NCBI RefSeq assembly: GCF_003324565.1
Contig: NZ_QOLA01000001.1
Coordinates: 620,001-684,000 of the forward strand
DNA length: 64,000 nt
Source: Streptomyces sp. SDr-06
Lineage (GTDB): Bacteria > Actinomycetota > Actinomycetes > Streptomycetales > Streptomycetaceae
Reading direction: 5' to 3'
This document shows, piece by piece, positions 53,861 through 61,771 of this stretch (the first letter of the stretch is position 1; each line of letters begins with the position of its first letter). A program made the translations under genes and the position numbers. Under the pieces are notes generated by a model. The model was not told the DNA's origin and ran no database searches. It saw only the letters and a list, made by a program, of their open reading frames with translations.

Positions 53861-54093
53861 GACGCACCGCCTTCGAAGTTGCGAAGGGTGATGATGTCGC
53901 CGGGGCGGATCCGGTCCGGCGTTGCCGCCAAGGCCTGCCACTCGCCGATGACTTCGGCGACCCGATCCAGAACCGTGTCGTCCGGGTCGCTGTGCCAGTA
54001 GCCGAGCAGCGCACCAGCCAGCTCACTCACCAGATTCCGGCGCTCGGCAGGCTCCAACTCGGAACGCCAAGCCAGCGGGTCACGACTCGTCAT
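53857..54093 (-). CDS. Small hypothetical protein, 78 aa
   Basis: ATG 54093. 'LEPAERRNLVSELAGALLGY' and 'DTVLDRVAEVIGEWQALAAT' helices, then 'IRPGDIITLRNFEGGAS'. No family recognised. Confidence 0.5.
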   Translation of the reverse strand: MTSRDPLAWRSELEPAERRNLVSELAGALLGYWHSDPDDTVLDRVAEVIGEWQALAATPDRIRPGDIITLRNFEGGAS

Positions 54094-54503
54094 GACGCAC
54101 CCCCGGCGGACTTGTCCCGGCCGGTGACCATGTCCAGCAGCACACCGGCCGCATGATTCAGACCGGGCTTCAGGCGCTCGGGTGCCGACTCCGCCATGCG
54201 CGTCAGGCAAGTGCTCGCCTCACGCAGGGCATCGATACGCGCGTCGCTCACCGCGGCGACTCCGTAGGGGGCTTCCGCTCCCCACTGGGCTACGTGGACA
54301 TCGACGGCTCGCACGATCTTCGCAACCAGCTCGGGCCGCTCCCCGGCCGGGAAGGTCGGCAGCTCGGCGCAGTGGACGTCGGCGGCGACCTCGGCACGGA
54401 CCTCGGCACGGAGGTCGTCCGCCAGCTCCTCGCACTTGGCGATCGTGACCTCGTTCGGCGTGGCCGACAGCGCGTAGCTCAGCAGCCTTTCCCGGGCGGT
54501 CAT
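54090..54503 (-). CDS. Helical hypothetical protein, 137 aa
   Basis: ATG 54503. 'CEELADDLRAEVRAEVAADV', 'RPELVAKIVRAVDVHVAQWG' and 'LREASTCLTRMAESAPERLK'. All-alpha. Start and stop overlap neighbours. No family recognised. Confidence 0.5.
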   Translation of the reverse strand: MTARERLLSYALSATPNEVTIAKCEELADDLRAEVRAEVAADVHCAELPTFPAGERPELVAKIVRAVDVHVAQWGAEAPYGVAAVSDARIDALREASTCLTRMAESAPERLKPGLNHAAGVLLDMVTGRDKSAGGAS

Positions 54504-54769
54504 CGCGCACCTGCCTCGGGCTTCGGGCACGGAACGCTGCCGCCCTGGCACTGGCACAGGCCCTCACGGGCGACCATCACGGCCTGACCCCACGTGAGCG
54601 ACTCCTGGCGCCTGCCGACGAGTTCGAAATCAGCGGCGACCTGCCTGCGGGTCTCCGTGCGCACCGCCTCGTAGAAGGCGTGCAGCAGATCGGATGCCGC
54701 CTCGGCGGGGATGCGCTCGTCGAGGGCCATGACCAGCTGCTTGAACTCGGGCGTGGTCGAGATGCTCAT
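54500..54769 (-). CDS. Hypothetical protein, 89 aa
   Basis: ATG 54769. 'TPEFKQLVMALDERIPAEAA' and 'LLHAFYEAVRTETRRQVAAD', with a late 'GLCQCQGGSVPCPKPEAG' Cys cluster. Coupled both ways. No family recognised. Confidence 0.5.
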   Translation of the reverse strand: MSISTTPEFKQLVMALDERIPAEAASDLLHAFYEAVRTETRRQVAADFELVGRRQESLTWGQAVMVAREGLCQCQGGSVPCPKPEAGAR

Positions 54770-55050
54770 CGTCCACCGCCGTCGATCGCGGCGCGGGTCT
54801 CGCGGTCCGCCTGGGCTGCCGCCCAGTACGTGTAGAAGAGGGCGTCGAGCGCCTCCTCCTTCTCCGACTCCGGCAGGCAGTCGAACGCCACCCGGCCGAT
54901 CTCCTCGACGTCGAAGCCCTCCGGCCGCGTCGCGTACAGCAGCTCCTCGGCCTCGTTCCACACCGCCTGCCAAGGCGACGGCATCGGAACGCCACGGGTG
55001 ATCTCGTCGAACGTGGTTGTTGGATCAGGGTTCTGAGAGAATGTGGACAC
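54766..55050 (-). CDS. Hypothetical protein heading the early operon, 94 aa
   Basis: GTG 55050 with AGGAG 8 bp upstream. 'PWQAVWNEAEELLYATRPEG' and 'ESEKEEALDALFYTYWAAAQ' are helical and acidic. It is the first gene of the coupled leftward chain 54766-48702. Its start codon lies inside a palindrome (55043-55057), so its expression, and that of the chain, is probably controlled there. Confidence 0.55.
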   Translation of the reverse strand: MSTFSQNPDPTTTFDEITRGVPMPSPWQAVWNEAEELLYATRPEGFDVEEIGRVAFDCLPESEKEEALDALFYTYWAAAQADRETRAAIDGGGR

Positions 55051-55081
55051 GGTCCACGCTCCTGTTCTGCAGGGTTCTGAG
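55026..55081. promoter_or_regulatory. Palindrome flanked by direct repeats at early-operon start
   Basis: GTGGAC-ACG-GTCCAC (55043-55057) overlaps the GTG start at 55050. Exact 12-bp direct repeats CAGGGTTCTGAG lie at 55026-55037 and 55070-55081, 44 bp apart (four turns) and symmetrical about the palindrome. Likely an operator cluster for the leftward early operon. Confidence 0.55.
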
Positions 55082-55138
55082 GTGTGGTTCCAGGGCCGTC
55101 CGTCGGAGGTCAGAGCCCGGCGGCGGCCCGCATAGCCG

Positions 55139-55420
55139 CTACTTCACGGCTGAGACCCGGCGCTTGCGGGGCTTGCGCGGCTCGGGAGGCCGGCTCTCGA
55201 CGCTCGGCTCCGCGTGTGGGCTGTCGAGGTTGTCGAGGTACTCGTCGATGACGGTGAGCCGGTAGGCGACCTTGCGGGCGATCGTCACCGACTGGGGCGC
55301 GGCGCCTCGCTGGCGGTACTTGTAGAGCGTGCTCTTGGCGAGTCCGGTGAGTTCGACGGCCTTGTCGATCCACACGAAGCCGGGCGGGGGCGGCTGGGGG
55401 GTTCGCCGGGGTTTCGGCAC
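55139..55420 (-). CDS. AlpA/Xis-like HTH protein, 93 aa
   Basis: Starts at 55420. 'FVWIDKAVELTGLAKSTLYK' then 'YRQRGAAPQSVTIARKVAY' and 'RLTVIDEYLDNL' form a small winged HTH typical of AlpA/excisionase proteins. The C-terminus is Pro/Arg/Lys-rich. It is nearer the integrase than the other Xis-like gene at 27.5 kb, so it is a strong candidate for the element's recombination directionality factor. Confidence 0.72.
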   Translation of the reverse strand: MPKPRRTPQPPPPGFVWIDKAVELTGLAKSTLYKYRQRGAAPQSVTIARKVAYRLTVIDEYLDNLDSPHAEPSVESRPPEPRKPRKRRVSAVK

Positions 55421-55442
55421 TGGGTGCCTCCTTCCTGTTCGT

Positions 55443-55706
55443 TCAATCTGTTGACGATTCGTCCCGCCACGGGGACGGCGGTGGCGCGAAGAGGACCAGT
55501 ACGGCGACCCCGAGGGCCTCCGTGACGCTGTGGGCCTCGTCCGCGCTCAGTGCTTCCCTGTCGCCACTGAGCAGGCGCCCCAGCTGGGAGCGGGAGACAC
55601 CTGTCGCGTCAGACAGGGTTCTGATCGAGTAAGGGGCGCCGCGACCTGGGTGATCCATGATCCATCTGAGGATTTCGCGGTCTCTGAGGATGTAGCGCAA
55701 GGCCAA
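55443..55706 (-). CDS. XRE-family HTH regulator, 87 aa
   Basis: TTG 55706 behind GGAG. HTH at about 26-60: 'YSIRTLSDATGVSRSQLGRL', 'LSGDREALSADEAHSVTEAL'. No protease or multimer domain is visible. Divergent from the second regulator at 55951 with shared GACGNTTCGTC sites, the usual layout of a lysogeny switch. Confidence 0.75.
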   Translation of the reverse strand: MALRYILRDREILRWIMDHPGRGAPYSIRTLSDATGVSRSQLGRLLSGDREALSADEAHSVTEALGVAVLVLFAPPPSPWRDESSTD

Positions 55707-55760
55707 TGGATCTCCAGCGGTGCGGAGTTGCTTTGACTAAGACCAGTTAACCGCGACTAG

Positions 55761-55848
55761 GACACTTCGTCAACAGATTTGGGACGACCGAATCCTACGT
55801 TTCAGCCAACAAGCCATCTGGCTAGCATTGATCTGTAGACGTTTCGTC
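55761..55848. promoter_or_regulatory. Immunity-region operators GACGNTTCGTC
   Basis: GACACTTCGTC (55761-55771) and GACGTTTCGTC (55838-55848) lie in the AT-rich gap between divergent regulators. A third copy, GACGATTCGTC, lies at 55453-55463 in the 3' end of the leftward gene, joined to AATCTGTTGACGA which recurs inverted at about 55768-55780. The 244-bp gap (55707-55950) should hold promoters for both regulators. Confidence 0.55.
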
Positions 55849-55950
55849 CCCGAGCGGGGATGGTTGTACGGATTGACCTGCTAGTTTGCCGGAACAACAT
55901 CGAATCTAGAGAGACAGTCGGTACCCACTGTGACCCGAGAGGATGAGGAC

Positions 55951-56370
55951 ATGACGGCACCGGCTAGCGCCCCTGCCCCCGGCGCCGCCAACGCCTCCCC
56001 CATGGGCGCCCTCTCGCGCCTGGTCCAGAACGCCAACGACTCCGGTATCTCCTATCAGCAGATGGCCGACAAGGCATCGCGTGTCACCCCCCTGACCAAG
56101 CAGTACTTCCAGAAGCTCGTGAAGACCCCGCCCGTCAGCCCGCCGAACCCCGAGCAGCTCGAAGCGATCGCGAACGCCCTCGGCAGCCCGGTCCGACGGG
56201 TCAAGGAAGCCGCAGCCGAGCAGTGGCTCGCCTACGAAGCCACCGAGCTCGCCGGCTACGACGAGGAGGTCCGCATCATCGTCGGGCACCTCGCAGGGAA
56301 GTCGAAGTCCGAGCTGCGCCGTTGGCGCGCAATGATCGAGGCGGACGAACGCGCACAGCGCGAGGAGTAA
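55951..56370 (+). CDS. Phage repressor-like XRE regulator, 139 aa
   Basis: ATG 55951 with GAGGATGAGG; a GTG at 55930 is also in frame. After a Pro/Ala leader, residues 24-85 form an XRE-type HTH: 'LVQNANDSGISYQQMADKAS', 'PLTKQYFQKLVKTPPVSPPN' and 'PEQLEAIANALGSPVRRVKE'. The C-terminal 50 residues are helical and charged. Located beside int as in many Streptomyces prophages; likely immunity repressor, or Cro partner of the XRE gene on the other strand. Confidence 0.72.
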   Translation: MTAPASAPAPGAANASPMGALSRLVQNANDSGISYQQMADKASRVTPLTKQYFQKLVKTPPVSPPNPEQLEAIANALGSPVRRVKEAAAEQWLAYEATELAGYDEEVRIIVGHLAGKSKSELRRWRAMIEADERAQREE

Positions 56371-56415
56371 ACAACTCCCCCACCCTCCACAGGCGTTGAT
56401 CGACATCTTCGCTCG

Positions 56416-56507
56416 GTAGACATTTCGCGCAACCGATTGTCGAAGCCTTAACGACAGTCGTAACCTTCCACACCCGTGCACTTCCGGCCATCCGCCACCA
56501 AGTGCAC
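56416..56507 (+). promoter_or_regulatory. Control region before int-linked gene
   Basis: GTAGACATTTCG (56416-56427) matches GTAGACGTTTCG at 55835-55846 in 11 of 12 bases, indicating common regulation with the repressor gene. GTGCACTT (56476-56483) and AAGTGCAC (56500-56507) form an 8-bp hairpin just before the ribosome site GGGAGGG of the next gene. Confidence 0.5.
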
Positions 56508-56525
56508 TGAGCAACGGGAGGGCTC

Positions 56526-56837
56526 ATGCTGCGCGTCATCTATGAAGCTGCGGACCTCGACCCCGAGATGCCGGTCGACGTCGAGGAAACGCGCGGCAAG
56601 GTCCGGATCCGGCTCGATCGCAACACCCCCGTCGAGGACATCGCCCAGGCTCTCAACCCTGTCCTGGAGGAGCTCCTCGCCGGAGCACAATGGTTCCAGC
56701 TCTGGAAGGGCGAGATCGTCTCTATGGACTCGCCCGAGGACCCACGTGAGGGGGGCACCGTTGCCCGGCTACATCGAGGACCGGTGGTACAAGAAGGGCC
56801 CGCCAGATCCCAAGACGGGGAAGCCCACGCGGGTTGA
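56526..56837 (+). CDS. Small protein co-encoded with integrase, 103 aa
   Basis: ATG 56526 with GGGAGGG. 'LRVIYEAADLDPEMPVDVEE' and 'VEDIAQALNPVLEELLAGAQ' then 'WFQLWKGEIVSMDSP'. The C-terminal 30 residues overlap the start of int in another frame and look less constrained. Small genes like this precede int in several Streptomyces prophages; function unknown. Confidence 0.6.
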   Translation: MLRVIYEAADLDPEMPVDVEETRGKVRIRLDRNTPVEDIAQALNPVLEELLAGAQWFQLWKGEIVSMDSPEDPREGGTVARLHRGPVVQEGPARSQDGEAHAG

Positions 56838-58200
56838 GACCGCCCTCCACGGCAAGGGCAAGCGCTACAAGGTCACCGGCATCCCCGGGGTCCGGTCAAG
56901 GTCCTTCGACAAGCGGACCGGGCCGCACGGGGCCGAGGCCTGGAAGGCGAAGGCACAGCACGAGTCCACCAAGGGCGAGTTCATCGACCCGCGCGACGGC
57001 AACATGCTGCTGCGGGAGTACGTCGAGGACGCCTGGTGGCCGTCTCTCAAGGCCGACCCGGCAACGCTGGAGACCATCAAGGGCCGCGTCTGGACGCACA
57101 TCCTGCCGCCGCTCGGGGAGATGAAGCTCCGCGACATCAAGGTCGCGACGCTGCGCGTCTGGGTCAAGGCACTGGAGCAGACCGTCGCACCCGGCACTGC
57201 CTTTGCCGTGTGGGGCTACCTCTCGAACATCCTCACCTACGCCGTCGACGACGAGAGGATCACGAGGAACCCCTGCAAGTCCAAGACCATCAAGGCCCCG
57301 GTCGTCCCCGAGCAGAAGGCGCGCGCCTGGACCCGCGAGCGCGTAGCCAGTGTGCGGGCCGAGCTCCATGAGCGCTACCGGATCCTGGTGGACATCGGCG
57401 TCGGCGCCGGCCTGCGCCAGGGGGAGGCCTTCGCGCTCGACGTCGACCTCGACATCGACGAGAGTGCGGAACTCATTCATGTCCGCCGCCAGGTCAAGCG
57501 GGTGGCCGGCAAGCTGGTCTTCGCCCCTCCCAAGACCGGCAAGGAACGCCCCGTCCCGCTGCCTCGATACCTCGCCGCCCAGATCCGTGCCCACAAAGCG
57601 GCGTTCCCCCCGCAGAAGGTGACTCTTCCATGGGGCGATCCCCGGCCGGGGACAACGAAGAAGGAGACCGAGGACCGCAGACCGCGGACGCACAACCTCC
57701 TGGTGACGAACCTCGAAGGCGACGCCATCAGAGCGTGGTCCTTCAACCAGCACTACTGGAAGAAAGCCTTGGCGGCAGCCGGCGTCATCCCTCCCGCACC
57801 GCCGTACAACCCCAAGACCCGCAACATCCCCTACGGGGACACCCGCGAGTTCGGCTTCCATGCGCTGCGCCACACCTACGCCTCGGTGCAGTTGGACGCC
57901 CGCGAGTCGGTCGTGGCGGTCTCGAAGTGGCTCGGCCACAAGGATGCGGCGATCACGCTCCGGGTCTACGCGCACTTCATGCCGGAGGCGGACGGGCGCG
58001 GGCGTATGGCGATGGACGCCTGGTTCGCTCCTCCGAAGCCCGAGCTGAAAAAGATCTCCCTGGATTCTCCCTCGGCGTTGATTTCGCTCCCTGGAAAGCT
58101 GCCGCTGAAGGCGTTCAAAGTCCCCAAGCAGTCCGCCGGACCCCCTCTTCGGAGCGGCTTCAACGGGGCGCCGACCAACGGCCAGCGCCCCGTGTCGTAG
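56761..58200 (+). CDS. int: Tyrosine-recombinase integrase, 479 aa
   Basis: TTG 56761 chosen because 'PGYIEDRWYKKGPPD' matches the usual start of these integrases and AGGGGGG precedes it; GTG 56746 is an alternative. An N-terminal AP2/SAM-like core-binding domain (about 80-190, 'MLLREYVEDAWWPSLKADPA') is followed by the catalytic domain: Arg in 'GAGLRQGEAFALDVD', 'FHALRHTYASVQLD' (H-x-x-R), 'SKWLGHKDAAITLRVYAHF' with the Tyr nucleophile. All catalytic residues are present. The stop lies 13 bp from the stop of the host permease gene on the other strand. Confidence 0.93.
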   Translation: MPGYIEDRWYKKGPPDPKTGKPTRVETALHGKGKRYKVTGIPGVRSRSFDKRTGPHGAEAWKAKAQHESTKGEFIDPRDGNMLLREYVEDAWWPSLKADPATLETIKGRVWTHILPPLGEMKLRDIKVATLRVWVKALEQTVAPGTAFAVWGYLSNILTYAVDDERITRNPCKSKTIKAPVVPEQKARAWTRERVASVRAELHERYRILVDIGVGAGLRQGEAFALDVDLDIDESAELIHVRRQVKRVAGKLVFAPPKTGKERPVPLPRYLAAQIRAHKAAFPPQKVTLPWGDPRPGTTKKETEDRRPRTHNLLVTNLEGDAIRAWSFNQHYWKKALAAAGVIPPAPPYNPKTRNIPYGDTREFGFHALRHTYASVQLDARESVVAVSKWLGHKDAAITLRVYAHFMPEADGRGRMAMDAWFAPPKPELKKISLDSPSALISLPGKLPLKAFKVPKQSAGPPLRSGFNGAPTNGQRPVS

Positions 58201-58240
58201 CAGGTCGAACCTTCTACCCCTTGCTGGAGCCCAGTGTGAG
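58201..58240. other. Inferred right attachment region
   Basis: The integrase ends at 58200 and the first host gene (leftward sugar permease) ends at 58214. Tyrosine integrases usually lie next to att, so the crossover is expected within or just right of this stretch, in the 3' end of the permease gene. No tRNA gene is visible here. The matching left att is outside the window, so the core cannot be defined. Confidence 0.4.
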
Positions 58241-59137
58241 GCCCGCGATGAAGTGCCGTTGCAGCAGCAGGAAGACGACCAGGGTGGGGAGGGCGACGAT
58301 CACCGAGCCCGCCGCCAGCAGGTTGTAGTCCGTGAAGAACTGCCCGCGCAGGTTGTTCAGGGCCGACGTGATCGGAAGCTTGTCGCCGTCGGACATGAAG
58401 ACCAGGGCCCACAGGAAGTCGTTGTACATCCAGGTGAACTGGAGGGTCGCCAGCGCCGCCAGGGCCGGACGGCACAGCGGCAGGGTGATGCGCCAGAACT
58501 GGGTCCACACCCCGGCGCCGTCGACGATCGCCGCCTCCAGGATCTCCTGCGGCAGGGTGCGCATGAAATTGGCGAGCACGAAGACGCAGAACCCGATCTG
58601 GAAGCCCACCTGGACGGCGATGACGGCCCAGTACGAGTCGAACATCGTCATCGAGTCGGACATCCAGTACGGCAGCGGGACGCGGTTGAACACCACGTAC
58701 AGCGGCGTCACGATCACCTGCTGGGGCAGCAGGTTGCCCGCCGTGAACAGCATCAGCAGGACGATGGAGCCCCGCAGTCTGAGCCGTGAGACGGCGAAGG
58801 CGACGAACGAGGCGAAGAACAGGACCAGGAGCACGCCCGGCACGGCGATGATCAGGGTGTTGACGAAGTACTTCGTCATGCCCGAGTCGGTGAAGGCCTG
58901 CTGGTAGTACGCGAAGGAGAGGTGCTTGGGGAGCGAGAAGTAGCCGTAGCGCGAGGTCTCCTCGTAGGGGCGCAGCGAGGCGTAGACGGCGAGCAGCAGC
59001 GGCGCGAGGAAGGCGAGCGAGACCGTCAGGAGGAAGGCGTGCACGCCGAGGCGGCCCGGGCGGGCCCGGCGCCGTCGGGCGGCGGGGGCCGCCGCCGGGG
59101 CGGTGGCCGTGGGCACCGGCGCGGTGTGAGTGGTCAT
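58214..59137 (-). CDS. Sugar ABC transporter permease (MalG-type), 307 aa
   Basis: ATG 59137 overlapping the upstream stop. After a basic N-terminus there are six membrane helices. The EAA loop 'LPQEILEAAIVDGAGVWTQF' followed by 'WRITLPLCRPALAAL' marks binding-protein-dependent permeases, and the C-terminus 'RHFIAGLTLGSSKG' is typical of MalG-like members. It forms the carbohydrate channel with the next permease. The element is integrated next to its 3' end, which appears intact. Confidence 0.92.
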   Translation of the reverse strand: MTTHTAPVPTATAPAAAPAARRRRARPGRLGVHAFLLTVSLAFLAPLLLAVYASLRPYEETSRYGYFSLPKHLSFAYYQQAFTDSGMTKYFVNTLIIAVPGVLLVLFFASFVAFAVSRLRLRGSIVLLMLFTAGNLLPQQVIVTPLYVVFNRVPLPYWMSDSMTMFDSYWAVIAVQVGFQIGFCVFVLANFMRTLPQEILEAAIVDGAGVWTQFWRITLPLCRPALAALATLQFTWMYNDFLWALVFMSDGDKLPITSALNNLRGQFFTDYNLLAAGSVIVALPTLVVFLLLQRHFIAGLTLGSSKG

Positions 59138-60063
59138 CGGTTCCTCTCCCCTCGGATCTCCTGGACCAGGTACGTGATGACGAACCCGAGGGAGACGGTC
59201 AGCAGCACCACGGCGATCGCCGAGCCGAAGCCGATGCGGCTGGCCTCGCCGATGATGTTGTCGGTGACGAGCACCGAGAGCACTTCGAGGCCGTTGCGCC
59301 CGTGGTTGACGGCGTACACGATGTCGAAGGCGCGCAGCGACTCGATGACCGTGATGACGCCGACGATGACGTTGACCGGGCGCAGCGTCGGGAAGACGAC
59401 CCGGAAGAAGGTCTGGCGCTCGGTCGCGCCGTCGATGGCCGCCGCCTCCTTGAGGGAGGGGTCGACGGCTTTGAGTCCGGCGAGGTAGAGGATCATCACG
59501 TAGCCGGTGTGCCGCCAGGCGGCGGCCAGCAGGATCATCCAGATGTTCAGGTTCGGGTCGCCGAGCCAGTCGGTCGGGTGGCCCTTGTCGCCGAGCAGGG
59601 CGTTGAGCGCGCCCTGGTCGCGGGAGAAGACCAGTTGGGCGATGAAGCCGACGACGGCGAGCGACAGGACGACCGGCATGTACAGGGTCGACTGGTAGAA
59701 GCGGCTGAAGCGTACGCCCCGGTCGATGAGGACGGCGAGCAGCAGCCCGAACGGCGTCGCCACGAAGCCGAGTACGCCCAGCCACATCAGGTTGTGCCGG
59801 ACCGCCGGCCAGAACGGCGGGTAGTTGGTGAAGAGGTTGGTGTAGTTCCGCGTGCCGACCCACGTGATGTCGCCGATCCCGTCCCAGCTGGTGAAGGACA
59901 GGACGACGGAGGCGACGGTGGGGCCCCACACGATGGCGATGTCGAGCAGGACGGGAAGGCCTAGCAGCACGCCTAGGACGACGAGGTCGCGGGCGGTGAA
60001 CCGCCTGGAACCCCGTCGTCCACCGCGCCGCGCGGTGATGAACGCCACGGCTGAGTACTCCAA
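59134..60063 (-). CDS. Sugar ABC transporter permease (MalF-type), 309 aa
   Basis: ATG 60063. Six membrane segments, the first 'LVVLGVLLGLPVLLDIAIVW'. The EAA loop is 'PSLKEAAAIDGATERQTFFR' then 'VVFPTLRPVNVIVGV'. Partner of the MalG-type permease; no ATPase gene is present in the cluster, so a shared MsiK-type ATPase is likely (established practice in Streptomyces). Confidence 0.92.
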   Translation of the reverse strand: MEYSAVAFITARRGGRRGSRRFTARDLVVLGVLLGLPVLLDIAIVWGPTVASVVLSFTSWDGIGDITWVGTRNYTNLFTNYPPFWPAVRHNLMWLGVLGFVATPFGLLLAVLIDRGVRFSRFYQSTLYMPVVLSLAVVGFIAQLVFSRDQGALNALLGDKGHPTDWLGDPNLNIWMILLAAAWRHTGYVMILYLAGLKAVDPSLKEAAAIDGATERQTFFRVVFPTLRPVNVIVGVITVIESLRAFDIVYAVNHGRNGLEVLSVLVTDNIIGEASRIGFGSAIAVVLLTVSLGFVITYLVQEIRGERNR

Positions 60064-60103
60064 GTCGAAGCAAGCGTCGGTCAGTTGGAGGAGCGCCGGG
60101 CCC

Positions 60104-61456
60104 TCAGCCCTCGGTGGCGAAGATGGTCTTCTTCTGCCGCTCGATGTCGTTGACGAGCCCGTCCACGTCCTTCGGGTTGCCGATGAACTGCTGGATGGCC
60201 GGGATCATCACGGTGGAGGCGAAGTCGGGGCGGGTGTCGCGGTCCAGGAACTGCGAGATCTGCTTCGCCCCGGAAACCAGCTCGACCGCCTTCTTCTGCA
60301 GCGCGGTGTACTTGGCCGTGTCCGCCCCGGTGTTGACCGCGATGTTGTTCGGGTCGCCCGCGAGGTAGATGTCCTCCGCCTTCGGGGTGGCGAGCCACTT
60401 GAGCAGGTCCTTGGCGCTCTCCATGGACTGCTTGTTCTTCAGCTCCTTGGCGTTCTTGGCGAGCAGGAAGCCGTCGATGGGCGCCTCCACCGCGTCCTGG
60501 CCGTACTGCGGGTCCATCACGGGGAACGGGAAGAACGCGATGTCCTCCTGCTCCGAGGTGGGGAACTGCTGGCCCACGTGCGGCAGGCCGAACACCGCCA
60601 TGCCGGACTGCTTCTTCTGCAGGCTCTGCGCCGCCTCCTGCCAGGTACGCCCGTTGGCGCCCTGCTGGCAGTAGGGCAGGATCCGGCGCCAGCTGTCGAA
60701 GACGTTCTTGACCCGCTGGTCGGTCCACGCCTCCTTGCCCGCCATCAGGCTCTTGTGGAAGTCGTACCCGTTGGAGCGCATGTTGAGGTAGTCGAAGGTG
60801 CCCATGGCGGGCCAGCCGTCCTTGTCGCAGAACGCGATGGGGTCGAGCTTGTCCTTCCGCATCTGCTGGGCGAGCTCGACGTACTGGTCGAAGGTCTTGG
60901 GCGCCGTGTACCCGTGCTGCGTGAACAGGCTCGCGCGGTGGAAGACCGCCCACGGGTAGTAGTAGTACGGCACGAAGTACTGCTTGCCGTCCGCGCCGGT
61001 CGACTGCGCCTTGAGCGCGTCCGAGAAGCCCTGGAAGCCCTGCCACAGGTCGCTGATGTCGTACAGCAGACCCTTCTGGGCGAAGAACTGCATGCGGTAG
61101 CCCGCGAACCACATGAAGACGTCGTCCGGCTTGCCCTGCAGATAGCGGTTGATGTTCTCCTGGAACGTGTTGTGGTCAACGGTGTTGACCTTGATCTTGC
61201 GGCCGTCCTTGGACTGCTTCTCGTACGCCGCGAACGCGTCGGCGAACGCCTTCTTGGGGACGGCGTCCGAGGAGTTCGACCCCAGCCGGATGGTCTTGGT
61301 GTCGCCACCGGGCCCGCTGCCGCACGCCGCGAGCAGCGAGGGCAGGGCGACCGCCCCGGCTCCGATCGCCGCACCACGCAGAAGATTCCGCCGGGACATC
61401 CGATGTCCCGCCACGCCGCCGGGCGCTGCAGGACCGTTGAACGATGACTGCGCCAT
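60104..61456 (-). CDS. Extracellular sugar-binding lipoprotein, 450 aa
   Basis: ATG 61456 with GGAGGAGGGGG. The signal has a Tat-like 'MSRRNLLRGAAIGAG' and a lipobox 'LLAACGSG'. The mature protein is a family 1-type solute-binding fold with 'RYLQGKPDDVFMWFAGYRMQ', 'GLLYDISDLWQGFQGFSDAL' and 'PKTFDQYVELAQQMRKDKLD'. It captures a carbohydrate for the two permeases. Substrate cannot be told from the sequence. Confidence 0.92.
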   Translation of the reverse strand: MAQSSFNGPAAPGGVAGHRMSRRNLLRGAAIGAGAVALPSLLAACGSGPGGDTKTIRLGSNSSDAVPKKAFADAFAAYEKQSKDGRKIKVNTVDHNTFQENINRYLQGKPDDVFMWFAGYRMQFFAQKGLLYDISDLWQGFQGFSDALKAQSTGADGKQYFVPYYYYPWAVFHRASLFTQHGYTAPKTFDQYVELAQQMRKDKLDPIAFCDKDGWPAMGTFDYLNMRSNGYDFHKSLMAGKEAWTDQRVKNVFDSWRRILPYCQQGANGRTWQEAAQSLQKKQSGMAVFGLPHVGQQFPTSEQEDIAFFPFPVMDPQYGQDAVEAPIDGFLLAKNAKELKNKQSMESAKDLLKWLATPKAEDIYLAGDPNNIAVNTGADTAKYTALQKKAVELVSGAKQISQFLDRDTRPDFASTVMIPAIQQFIGNPKDVDGLVNDIERQKKTIFATEG

Positions 61457-61771
61457 GTCCCCCTCCTCCGGGGTGCAACCCAACACAACCAAACGCGAGG
61501 CTTGGATCACACCCCCAAGTCAGGGCGTCGTCAAGGGTTTTGACGCAAAGCCGAGCAACCGTTACCGCTTCTCATCCAACAGACTTCAACAAGCCCTACC
61601 GGAAACGCTCGCCCCGCGCGGACGGTCGACGGGAGGGCGGAATCGTCCCACCTGGCGCGGGCGCGGGAGGGCGTGACGATGCGTCACCTTCCGGGCGTAC
61701 CGGTCTGGTGGTGACACGTCGGAGCGATGGAGGAAGGGGCTGGGCCGCCGACGGCTACGGGATGTTCGTCG
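61457..61771. promoter_or_regulatory. 315-bp gap upstream of sugar cluster with palindrome
   Basis: No gene is seen. The stretch holds CGTCAA-GGGTT-TTGACG (61529-61545), a perfect inverted repeat about 75 bp upstream of the binding-protein start, likely an operator or part of its promoter. The rest toward 61771 is downstream of the ROK gene, with no strong hairpin. Confidence 0.45.

Noticed and set aside
1..58200. Insertion sequences or transposases
   Set aside because: No DDE/IS-type transposase or flanking terminal repeats seen; the HNH protein is a phage-type nuclease.
58150..58260. tRNA gene at the integrase-side junction
   Set aside because: No cloverleaf or T-loop sequence found; the stretch is the convergent 3' ends of int and the permease gene.
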